DNA of 64,000 bases, taken from Laguncularia racemosa (lineage: Eukaryota > Streptophyta > Magnoliopsida > Myrtales > Combretaceae). Below, in pieces: positions 11,801-22,200 of this stretch. The stretch spans positions 3,100,001 to 3,164,000 of the forward strand of contig JBBMOL010000057.1 of NCBI GenBank assembly GCA_037954665.1, written 5' to 3'. Each line of letters opens with the position of its first letter. Positions within the stretch are counted from its first letter, which is position 1. Position numbers and translations under genes: made by a program. The notes beneath the pieces are model-generated. The model searched no databases and was not told where the DNA came from. It saw only the letters and a list, made by a program, of their open reading frames with translations.

Positions 11801-12841
11801 CTATGATGCAATATGCCCAAATCCCTGGCACCTGAAACACTTAATATCACGCAATCTAGAAGTAGATTTGGTTTCAGTGTTACCTTTCAAATAAGATGCC
11901 GGTGCCTTAGCCTTCTCTTTCTCCTTAGTTTTCGGTGGTGGTTTGTTATTCTTCCAATTCGACTTCCATGAAGAACTAGAAGTTGAATTATACCTGGAAG
12001 AACTTGAAACTGGGTGATACCTTGAAGTACTCTTTCCTTTTAGTTGCTTCTTAACCTTGATCGCCTTATGCAATAATTCCTCAATATCTACATAATGTTG
12101 TAGATCAACAATATTAGCGATCTCCCTATTCAATCAACCAATGAACCTAGCCATTGTAGCTTCATCATCCTCCTTCACCTTAGCTCTAATCATGGCTATT
12201 TCCATCTCCTTATAATAGTCCTCTACACTTTTGGACCCTTGTGTCAGACCCTGCAACTTCCTATGCAAATCCCTATAATAGTGATTAGGAATGAACCTCT
12301 TATGCATAATAGTTTTCATTCCCCCCCAAGTGCTAACAGGTTCCTCTCCATACCGTCTCCTATTCCTAACCAGTTGATCCCACCATACACTTGCATAGTT
12401 AGTGGACTCAACTCCTGCAAGTTTAATTTTCTTGTCCTCTGAATAGTTATGGCACTAAAAAATGTGATCAACCTTTCGCTCCCATTCCAAGTATAATTCT
12501 GGGTCATTCTTCCCTTCAAAGGAAGGTATTTTCATCTTTATGCTACCCAAGTTACTATCTCTTCTTTGGGTATTTTCTCTCCCCATCACGAAATTATAAT
12601 CTCATAATTCAATGTCCTCTCCCTCTTCTATTCTCACTCCCCTCCTTGGAAGCCTCTCAAATCTTTGACCCATTGTAGTGCTACCCGTGGCCTCCCTACT
12701 TTGCTCTATCCTATCCATCCTTTGATGGACTGGCTCCAACTCAACCCTCATCATTTTTCTCATCTCACCCAATAGTGCATGAAACAACAGCTTATTATCT
12801 CCTACTCCCTTCTCCCTGTCAGGTGAACTTTGGCCAGACAT
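11801..12841 (-). pseudogene. Element B gag
   Basis: The best start is the minus-strand ATG at 12841 (MSGQSSPDREKG), because the codons upstream look like leader. The order is an N-terminal coiled stretch (LLGEMRKMMRVELEPVHQRM), a gag core (MKTIMHKRFIPNHYYRDL, VEDYYKEMEIAMIRA, near 12140-12320), an SST-rich basic linker, and a zinc knuckle CFRCQGFGHIAS-stop-C at about 11800-11845. The final knuckle Cys is separated from the rest by a TAG at a codon expected to be Gln. Other stops: TGA at 12602 and TAG near 12455 (TGG-to-TAG type). The same frame is kept throughout, so decay is by substitution. Confidence 0.8.
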
Positions 12842-13450
12842 GTTTGCTGCAACAAAGATCGTTAGTAATAAAAAATATATCAAGGCATCACAATTCACTC
12901 CCTCACCAATTTACACTCAAAGATGTGTGTACACTCGTGTATCTCACAATTTGATTTTCCACAATAAAATTCTCACCACTCTACTCTCCTTTGCAAATCC
13001 TTGCTCAAGAACTAACTCAATGAGTTTTTCTCCAAAATAAACCACTAGGATAAATCAACCAACAACTCAGAATTTCAACACGAAAATACGACGACTCAAT
13101 GAATAACTACGATTGACCAATATGGAATATAGTGAATTTGATAGGAAACAATGAACTTGAACAATTAAACAAACAAACTAAAATATAAACTGGATTTTTT
13201 TTTTCTATACGAATTTTCTGTTCTTTTTTTTTTTGTGAACTTTACTGACTAACTAATTCAAGACAATGGAATTGCCTTTGGGATTCAGCAATTGGAATTT
13301 CCCGTCGTCGAAGCAGAATAGTAATTCCACGAACAACAACAACAAATTTTTTTTTTTTACTACGACAGAAAATTTATGCAATCAATTAAAGAAAAATATT
13401 AACAAGGATAGAGATTATCCGATTCAATGAGACTTGGCTCTGATACCAAA
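12842..13450 (-). other. Element B leader and primer-binding site
   Basis: Untranslated leader between the 5' LTR and gag. The primer site is 13436-13448 (minus TGGTATCAGAGCC), two bases inside the LTR end. The rest is AT-rich with T-runs at about 13195-13205, 13225-13235 and 13350-13360; no other signal seen. Confidence 0.8.
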
Positions 13451-14114
13451 TGACGCGAACCCTAGATATCGATCTAAGACCCAACGTTCAAGAAGGATTC
13501 AAACTCGAGAATCGAAATTGAATCAAAAAACGAAACGAAACCCGACCCCAATCGAACCCGTCGATTAGAACCTAAGCTATCTGGATTGATTTCTCCAAGC
13601 GTTTAGGATGAAGAAATCGAAGGAAGTTCTATTGCAAGAACTAAAGAAGAGAGGATTCTCTCAAGGAAATTTTTACTCAATATGATAAAAGTGTCCTTTC
13701 AAATGACAACATAAGGTATTATATTCGAAAAAACACATAAGCTGGCGGCCTAAATTCATATATGGCCGGCTTTGAAATAACGGAAGAAAAAAAAAAATAC
13801 ATTCCACGAATATCTAGGCCGGCACTACGCCGGCTGTGCAGCTTCCAAGGCCGGCAACCTTCCCTTGGCTGAAAGCTGTCGTTCCATCGTTGATGGCCTC
13901 CGCTTCGTCCGTACTTTGATATATTATGTTTACTAGCTCGGGGCTTGAATTAGACTTGTGTCAACTTGCTTCTTGCTCTTGGAGTTTCATAACTAATCCT
14001 TACAAGGCTTCTCCCGCTCGCTTAACTCTAGCTTTTGTCATTGGACCTCCAATACCATGTAGCGGGTCATTAGACTTTGGCTCGAGAACTCTTGATGCTA
14101 CTTGATCCCCATCA
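13451..14114 (-). repeat. 5' LTR of element B
   Basis: TG...CA ends. It lacks about 21 bp near 13855 that are present in the 3' LTR at about 8045-8066. It includes a copy of the pol-tail coding segment, as the 3' LTR does. Confidence 0.88.
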
Positions 14115-14773
14115 CACACACACTCCCACAGTTCAACACATAACTAAAGCTACACATACACACACCTATGGTTCAACACATAACCTTAACGGCTTCACAT
14201 ACATTCCCACGCTTCAATACATAACCACGCAACACACACTCCCATGGTTCACTTCACAATCACGCTCTCATAGTACCATACCACTTCACAACACAACACA
14301 CACTCCAAATATCACGGCATAAAGCAAATGATTCCAAACTTAGTCAAAGTGCATTCAAAGAAATTAATGCACAATTACTCTACAAGGTAATTATGGAATT
14401 CAATTTGAAAATATTTCCCAAACTTCACAACAAGGTCTTCACGGCAAGGTAACTACCACAAGAACAAAATTTTGAGCTATAAACTTCCAATTCCAAAATC
14501 AACAAGGAACAACATGGCACAATAAACCCAATTACAATTCTAATGGAATCATTATAATGATTCCTCAAAATTAATCCTGATAAAGAACCCTAAAATCAAC
14601 CCTCCTTCAAATTCAACTCACAATTACTGTAGAATTAAGGAACAATTCGACACAAGAACTTCAATTCCACTTCTCACGACTTCAATTTCAAAATGAAAGA
14701 ACAAAAACCCTAAATCCCCAATTTGTGATTCACGAATTCCTTTTCCACAAACCTATACTTTGATACCAAATTA
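14115..14773 (-). repeat. Element A leader, part 2, with 43-bp minisatellite and primer site
   Basis: At 14115-14250 there are two to four degenerate units of about 43 bp (CACTCCCAC..GTTCAACACATAAC type). The first unit is nearly identical to the last sequence left of B. The remainder (14330-14757) is AT-rich leader, ending in the primer site at 14758-14768. Confidence 0.65.
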
Positions 14774-15488
14774 TGATGTGCTTCAATTGAATAATTCAAT
14801 CAATTAAACAATAATTGGAAACAAAAGATAAAAGAAATCTACAAGACAAGAGATCCCCTTTTTCCTTCATGTGAACCTTAAGATTTAAGAACAAGAACAA
14901 ACAAAGGAATCCAAATTCATACTAGATGTAACGCACTAGTAGAATTAGGATTAACTTCAAAATTTGATATGACACAACAAATGAAGGCCACTCGCTATAA
15001 TCCTGAAATTGATAAGAGTGTGTTTTTGGTAAGAGAAGGCAACCCTCTCCATGTTAAAGAAATCTATAAAAATGATTGTCAAAATGTTCCTTCCAAAACC
15101 TAAATAACAAGTATTTATACCTATTTTAAATAAGGAAATTATAACAATGTAAAATAGAGCAAAACCGATCCTAAAGGAGCACTTAGAAGAACTGATTCAT
15201 CCACGTGGAATGAGGTGAAGATGGCCAGTTTTCTCCAAGTGAACCAGTTCCTCTTGTCTTTATAGGTTCAAGTATAGCTTACAGACTTGAAATTAGTGTG
15301 TTGGTTTACCATCCTGTAAAACTGACAAATGTACATGCTGAAATGCAAAGCAATTATACAATGGAAACGAAGACACTAAACAAATGTCTTCGGGGTCTAA
15401 TTGTTTAAAGAGGACCCTTATCACCAAATTTTGTAATCCTTTGGCTCTTGCTCTGGTGATGGGCCTTGTAGGTGTATGATTTCTATCA
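14774..15488 (-). repeat. 5' LTR of element A
   Basis: TG...CA ends; partner of 2149-2888. A TATA-like box, GTATAAATAC on the minus strand, lies at 15111-15120, a plausible LTR promoter position. Flanked on the right by TAACG (15489-15493). Confidence 0.85.
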
Positions 15489-15690
15489 TAACGAGTCATA
15501 ACACTTCGCTAAAAATCTGTTTCGTTTGGTCGAGGAAACCCAAAACGGGAGGAAATCATCATAGGGTAGTAGATTTCTATAGACTCCATAGCATCTACAT
15601 ATCTCGAGTTGCCCATGATGTGATTGACCTAGGGATGCCAACTTGGCACAACTTGCTTATGAACAAAAAATTAAGTATCTGATAAAGGAA
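15489..15690 (-). pseudogene. PMD pseudogene, N-terminal part
   Basis: This is the sequence that adjoined 2148 before element A arrived. Minus-strand frames give RNRFLAKCYD close to the junction, and across the single-copy target site the next codons read RWST then THTF, the usual PMD lead-in to the LEDV motif. A frameshift near the junction and in-frame stops are present. No start codon can be fixed. 15691-15864 beyond it shows nothing recognisable. Confidence 0.5.
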
Positions 15691-15864
15691 GTTCCCCCCT
15701 TTCATTCCTAAAACGTAATATAGAAGTCCCGTCTATATTCTCTCTAGCTTTAACCTTAGGCTCTTGTCTTATGAAATGCCACATGCCATTAACATGTTGG
15801 TGCTCCTACGTGTCCTTCTTGCCTATGAAACTCCAAAAGAAATCTTCCTTAGTCATCAGGTCAG

Positions 15865-16173
15865 TGATAGGAATCAAAATCCGACAAGACTTATCATTAG
15901 GGTAAGAACCAAAGGATTTCGAATCTTGACAATGAGGGCCCATTTTGAGCAAATCGACCCTGAAATTATTCGTTTACTAACCTCTTTTATCTTATTCATG
16001 TATTTTATATTCCAACAGGAATACTTATCATGCTTTACAGGGCGATGGACAAACTCATTCAAACTCAGTTTGTGGGTTATCCATGGACTAACCTAAACCA
16101 GTGATGAGTTGGGTCGACGAATCCTATGGAAGAGCTCGCATAATGAAGACTATTTTCTTTTATTTTGCAATTG
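15865..16173 (+). repeat. LTR D, left part (interrupted by element C)
   Basis: It begins TGATAGGAATCA and is closely similar to solo LTR E from 28759 onward, including the pol-tail coding stretch (HFEQIDPEII). It stops at 16173, where element C begins, and resumes at 25825. No partner LTR or internal region was found, so it is probably a solo LTR; 5-bp duplications were not identified. Confidence 0.75.
16133..16173. repeat. 41-bp direct repeat flanking element C, left copy
   Basis: Identical, base for base, to 25784-25824. Starts AGCTCGCATAATG and ends TTTTGCAATTG. Confidence 0.95.
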
Positions 16174-17365
16174 CTATCAATAGCATTAAGATCTAGAGAG
16201 ACTACCAATTCATGCCAGTAGATTATAAGATAACCTATTTAAACATGATCACATACCTCCATAACATGAATTCGATCATCTCTTTTATAACCAAACATGT
16301 TATTGCATCACTAAGACTTGAACAATCAAACAATTACGGATCTGACGTGCTAATTGACAATATATTAACTTGCTAATTGAGTAGAAGAGCTCTATTCATA
16401 CCAATCAACAAAGATAATAATGACAAAACGATCAGAAGATATATGAATACCCGAAAGCAAAGAATAGAATAAATACAAGTCAATTAGACCTCACAATTCG
16501 TGGAGAATTAAACATCTATGACCCTTTGGCTAGAAAAGTAGCTTAGCTACTCATGTTCATCAATAAAACGAAAATAAAAGATAGAAACATAATGAACCCG
16601 GTTGTTTGCTCTGCCTCCGCGTTTCCTTCTTCAAGATCCAAGATTCCAAAGTTCAAAAAGTTGTCCTAACCCTCTAGGGTTGGCTCTATTTATACTATTA
16701 GATGGATAACATGTGATCTTTTGCTAGCAAGATACGAAAATATCTTTCCTTTTTCAAGTAGATTTCGAGAAGTGAAGATACGTCTGCCTGGCATGCCCCA
16801 CCACACGGCCGTGGGTTAAGCCGTGCCATCCTCTGTGCATATTCTTCAAGTCTTCAATCGCGCTCAGTGTGAACCACGGTTACACACACGGCCAGATTTC
16901 AAGCCGTGTCTTCGTCTGTGCATAATCTTCAAGTCTTCATCCGTGTCCAGTGTGTAGCACGGTTACAACCACGGCTAGATTTCAAGTCGTGCCTTCATCT
17001 GGTTGATGTTCCACACTTTCTTCTCCTTGGTCCTGGCTTCCACCACGGCTTCCACCACGGCCGTGCCTTAAGGCGTGTCTCTCTCTGTTCAAAGTCCTCA
17101 TTTTCGCCTTCTTTTCCAGTGTGTAACACGGTTTGAAACTTGGCCGTGCCTAAAACCGTGCTTCCTCCGGTGGTGTAATTTCTTGTCTTGATCCAAGTTG
17201 TAGATGACTTCTCTAAAATACTTGAATTAGCATCCTTGACTCCATTTAACCTGATTTATCACGATGATAGAATTAAAGTACCATTTCCTTATGATTTCTA
17301 TAAAATCAATAATAATTTAACACAATTTATACTATAAAGATTGAGTATAAAATGACTCTATCAAA
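16174..17365 (-). repeat. 3' LTR of element C, truncated
   Basis: Equivalent to 24571-25783; about 430 bp at the far (U5) end are missing. A TATA-like box, TATAAATAG on the minus strand, is at 16686-16694. Degenerate direct repeats with CACGGCCGTG cores occupy about 16799-17160. Confidence 0.9.
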
Positions 17366-18750
17366 TTCCCCCACACTTAAACTCTTGCTTGTCCTCAAGC
17401 AATTGCATCAAATCAATTGAGAAATCTGTCATAAATTATACAAGCTTTCTTTTCATCATTCCAAGCATCTATTCATTTGTAATTCATGACTTGTAATTTA
17501 ATGTCTACTACTTCAACCCAATTGGTTTCCTGTGATCAAATTACTTTGGACAAAATTCAATATCTAATCTAAACAAAACAAACTTTAATCCTCATGTTTA
17601 GCAAAAGAATTTTTATTCCAAAAGTAAATACTTAATCCACTAAGGAAAAACACCCAATTAAACTTCATTGGACATTAGCAAACATATAATCCTTGCAACA
17701 TAAAGTAAAAGCATATAGTATAAGCTCTTTGCTAGATATTCTCCCTTTTATACATCTTTGTTTTATTTAATGAATGTTTACATTCATATTCGTTTGATTT
17801 ATTCAAGCATCTATTTTGACGGGTTTTTGCCTGTTTCTTTTCATGAACTTTTGTCTTTTTCGCCCTTATCGTTATAGTGAGTTCATTGAGTCAGCAACAT
17901 CCCGAGCTCATCACTCAAGTGACCGGGTTTTGAGATACCCCTACGGACTCTTCCTCACTCTAACATTCAAGTTTGAATACTCTTAACTCAATTAGTTGAA
18001 TCATTGGAGTAATGGCTATGCTTGATTTTTTTTTTTAAGTGTTATGATTGCTTTACAAACAACTTCAAAGAGTATACAGTAGCTAATATAACCTAGAAGT
18101 AAACTTGTTTATTTTTCACTTAGGGACTCGACTTACTCTTAGACTTCCAATTCTAAAGCTAAATACAAGATAAATTTGTTTCTTAGAGATTTCACTACTT
18201 AATTTTAACCATGTATTCTAATCACAGCAGTGGGTGAGTAAAGCATTTGAACAAGTCAATTTCACATTTTGTAGATGCTTATTACAACATTTAGTACAAT
18301 CTCTAGATTTCATGATAATTTTAAAAAACTTTGGCTTAAAATTCTTAAGGACAAACATTCAGAGTATAAGTTAGTTCTCTATTCTCTATATTTTATTATC
18401 CTCTCCCCCACACTTAGCTTGAACAGTGTCCTCACTGTTCCTAATTTAGCACAATTGAAGAGGAATTAACAACATAAAGGACATTAGAGAATAAGAGAAA
18501 GGAAATATTGGTACTTCCCTGGTATTGGAGTGCTCCCTTTAAGCTCTGGAAAGTGTCATCTAATGATATGTATCCTTGCTGCAGCCGATCCAAAGAGTTC
18601 AAAACTACACTAAAATCAAAACAAACTAAACTAAAACAAAACAAAACTAAAACAAACCAAAACTAATGCAAAACAATTTTTTTTTTTTTTACATGGGTTG
18701 CCTCCCATGAAGCGCCTTTCTTTAACGTCTTTGGCTAGACGTTCCTGTCA
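17366..18750 (-). other. Element C 3' untranslated region
   Basis: About 1.4 kb between the integrase stop and the polypurine tract. It begins (minus sense) after the conserved motif around 18690-18740. No frame resembling an envelope protein is present on either strand; the longest candidates are under 70 codons and resemble nothing I know. Confidence 0.7.
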
Positions 18751-19290
18751 TTAATCACAATATTCGGGGTGAGTTAAACTGGTTTCTTCAATATTACATA
18801 CGTGAAATCCTTCATAAAAAGGTTTCAAGCGATGACCATTGACTTTGAATGTCTTACCAGTTTCAAGGCTTGCGATCTCAACTGCACCATGGGAAAATAT
18901 GTTAGTGATAACAAAAGGGCCAATCCACCGTGATTGTAGTTTGCCAGGAAACAATTTCAATCGAGAATGGTAAAGTAATACTTTTTTACCTACAGAAAAA
19001 TTCTTTCGGGAAATCATTTGATCATGAAAATCCTTTGTTTTTTCCTTGTAGATTTTAGTACTCTCATAAGCTTCTCTTCGAATCTCCTCAAGTTCTTGTA
19101 ATTGAAGTTTTCTGTGTTCACCCGCCTCATCCATTCGCATGTTACATTGTTTTACAGCCCAATACGCCTTATGTTCCAGCTCCACAGGGAGATGACAGGG
19201 TTTGCCAAATATTAAACGGTACGGAGACATACCTATAGGGGACTTGTAAGCTGTCTGGTAGGCCCATAATGCATCCTCAAGTCTTATGCT
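18751..19290 (-). pseudogene. Element C integrase C-terminal part, after a nonsense codon
   Basis: Same reading frame as the main gag-pol frame, directly after the TAG at 19291-19293. It continues the integrase with LEDALWAYQTAYKSPIGMSPYRLIFGK, split here as LEDALWAYQT and PYRLIFGKPCHLPVELEHKA, then the GPF-type domain (RLKLFPGKLQSRWIGPFVI) and VNGHRLKPFYEG. Without the stop this would be the normal last 160-180 residues of the polyprotein. It could only be made by readthrough or internal initiation (ATG at 19230). Confidence 0.85.
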
Positions 19291-22200
19291 CTAGTCCTTC
19301 TTGCTTGGATTGACGGTTTTTTCCAGAATAGACTTGATTTCTCGATTTGAGACTTCTGCTAATCCATTGGTTTGAGGGTGGTATGCGGTGGAGGTGCGAT
19401 GAGTGACCCTGTATTTTTTTAGTAGAGTTTCCACTATCCTATTACAAAAGTGTGTGCCACGATCACTGATAAGGGCCTTTGGTGTCCCGAACCTAGCAAA
19501 AATATGAGATTTAACAAAATCCACAACAACTTTAGCATCATTAGTTCGAGTCGTTTTAGCTTCCACCCATTTCGAAACATAATCCACAGCAAGAAGGATG
19601 TAAACATTACCAAAGGAAGAAGGAAAAGGACCCATGAAGTCAATACCCCATATATCAAATATTTCACAAGCAAGAATAGGGGTAAGTGGCATTTGATCTC
19701 TACGTCCTAAGTTCCCAATCTTTTGACATCGTTCACAAGACTTACAAAGCATAAAAGAGTCACGAAACAATGTAGGCCAAAACAAACCACAACCTAATAC
19801 CTTTTGAGCTGTCCTCTTAGGGCCAAAATGTCCACCACATGCATATGAGTGACAAAATTGCAAGATAGAAGGGATATCGTCTTGAGAAATACACCTTCTA
19901 ATGATTTGATCGGCACAATGTTTCCACAAATATGGGTCATCCCATACATAATACTTAGCATCACTTTTAATTTTATCTTTTTGAGCCCTAGACAAATCAC
20001 TTGGTAGTGTCTTAGTAACCAAATAATTGACAATATCAGCATACCACGGAATTGTCTTTTGAATAGAAAAGAGATACTCATCTGGAAAATCATCTTGTAT
20101 TTGTGTGGACCCTTCACTGATAGGGATTCGACTGAGGTGGTCGGCAACTAAGTTTTCTGAGCCTTTCCTATCATGTATCTCCAGATCGAACTCTTGTAAG
20201 AGGAGTATCCATCGAATAAGTCTTGGTTTCGCCTCCTTCTTCGCGAGCAGGTATTTAAGAGCTGCATGATCAGAGTAAACAATTACCTTAGTACCAAGTA
20301 AATATGATCTGAATTTTTCTAATGCAAAAACAACAGCCAAGAGTTCTTTTTCCGTTGTGGAATAGTTGCATTGAGCATTATCCAAAGTTCTGGAAGCATA
20401 ATAAATGGCATGAGAAGCTCTCCCAACTCTTTGGCCAAGAACTGCTCCAACTGCATAGTTGCTCGCATCACACATGATTTCAAAGGGAAGGGTCCAGTCG
20501 GGTGGTTGGATGATTGGAGCAGAAGTTAACTTGTCCCTCAGTGTGTCAAAAGCGTTCTTGCAGGCCTCATCGAACTCAAATGTCACTTCTTTTTGTAGCA
20601 ATCGACATAAGGGTTGAGTAATCTTGGAGAAATCCTTGATGAAGCGTCGATAGAATCCTGCACTCCCAAGAAAAGACCGAATTTCCCGTACACTTACAGG
20701 GTAAGGTAAAGATTTAATCAGTTCTACCTTAGCTTTATCGACTTCAAGCCCCTTAGAAGATACTATATGGCCTAAAATGAGACTCTGTTCAACCATAAAG
20801 TGACATTTTTCATAATTCAACACTAGATTCTTATCTATACATCTTTGAAGCACTTTTGTAAGGTTAGTCAAACATGAATCAAAAGAATTACCATAAACGG
20901 TAAAGTCATCCATGAAAACTTCTATAATATTCTCCACATAATCTGAAAATATACTAACCATACATCTTTGGAATGTGGCTGGGGCATTGCAGAGCCCAAA
21001 AGGCATCCTTCGATACGCAAAAGTACCGAATGGACAAGTGAAAGTGGTCTTCTCTTGATCTTCCGGTGCCACTGGAATTTGATGAAAACCTGAATAACCA
21101 TCAAGACAACAATAGTGAGAATGGCCAGCCAAACGTTCAAGCATTTGATCAAGAAAAGGAAGAGGGAAGTGGTCTTTCCGAGTTGACGCATTTAACTTCC
21201 TGTAATCAACACAAACCCTCCATCCATTCTGAACCCGAGTAGGAATTAACTCACCATCGGAGTTTTCAATCACAATTAAGCCTGTTTTCTTTGGAACAAC
21301 TTGGATCGGACTTACCCATTTGCTGTCGGAAATTGGATAGATCATACCTGCATCAAGAAGTTTCAAGATCTCTTTCTTAACTACCTCCATCATAGGTGGA
21401 TTCAAACGACGCTGAACTTCTCTTGAAGGTTTGCACTTATCTTCCATCAAAATCTTGTGCATGCAGGTGGATGGGCTTAGTCCTTTGATATCAGCTATGG
21501 ACCATCCAATGGCTTCTTTGTAGTCCCTCAACACCCGAATCAACTTTTCTTCTTCTAAAGTACTTAGCTTGTTGGAGACTATCACAGCAAGAGTCTCCTT
21601 TTCTCCTAAGAAAATATATTTTAGATGTTTGGGTAGGGGTTTTAATTCTAGCTTCGGTGCCTGCACAACAGAAGGAAGAAGTTTTGTGTTAGAAGGGGGT
21701 AAATGAATGTAGGACACATCATACCTGATAGGTTTTAATGATTCCAACTCCCAAATCTTGTCCTGCAAATCAGAGGATATTACAAACTTCTCCTTAAGAG
21801 TTGTCAATGCATGAATCGTAAGACTCTTATTAAGTACAACTTTCAACTCATCATCATCTATCAAATCAAATGTAGTCTGTGTTAATGGGTCAATAACATC
21901 AACAACAAAAACGGGTGAGATGTCACTAGGATATTTCATAGCATCATAAATGTTAAATTTAATCACTTCACCATCAAATTCCATAGTGAGGTTACCATCA
22001 TGTACATCGATTTTTGTTCTAGATGTCTTAAGAAATGGTCTCCCTAATAATATCATCGATGAATTACGAGAATCATCATTTTCCATGTCAAGCACGTAAA
22101 AATCTGCGGGGAAAACCAAACCATTAACTTGTACTAAAACATCTTCTAGGACTCCCTCAGGATAAACATTGGACCTATCAGCAAGTTGGACAATAACGCA

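Larger units (their letters stand above)
7643..14114 (-). mobile_element. Element B: CRM-like Ty3/gypsy retrotransposon nested in A
   Basis: The LTRs are about 7643-8326 (3') and 13451-14114 (5'). The primer site at 13436-13448 is a perfect 13-nt match to the initiator tRNA-Met type (TGGTATCAGAGCC, minus). A clear polypurine tract, GAGGAAGGGGGGAA (minus), is at 8327-8340 next to the 3' LTR. LTR divergence is about 3 percent by eye plus a roughly 21-bp indel, so it is younger than its host A. Gag and pol share one frame from 12841 down to 8516, broken mainly by stop codons, with a frameshift near 8516-8550 before the pol tail. Both flanks carry nearly the same 43-bp minisatellite unit, so a 5-bp target duplication cannot be resolved. 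Confidence 0.9.
2149..15488 (-). mobile_element. Element A: CRM-like Ty3/gypsy retrotransposon, split by element B
   Basis: The LTRs are 2149-2888 (3') and 14774-15488 (5'). A primer site like initiator tRNA-Met (TGGTATCAAAG, minus) is at 14758-14768, and a purine-rich tract (GGCTCGAGGAGA, minus) abuts the 3' LTR at 2889-2900. The flanking 5-bp duplications are CAACG/TAACG. Gag starts near 7411 and the order on the minus strand is gag, protease, RT, RNase H, integrase, with the pol tail running into the 3' LTR. Element B (7643-14114) sits in the leader, so A alone is about 6.87 kb. The LTRs differ by roughly 7 percent over the first 230 bp compared by eye. It landed in the PMD gene. The CRM assignment is inferred from the protease and integrase style, the absence of a chromodomain and the pol frame overlapping the LTR. 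Confidence 0.85.

Noticed and set aside
18441..18644. Possible env-like frame of element C
   Set aside because: Only 67 codons, no signal peptide followed by a transmembrane pattern of Athila env, and no homologous continuation.
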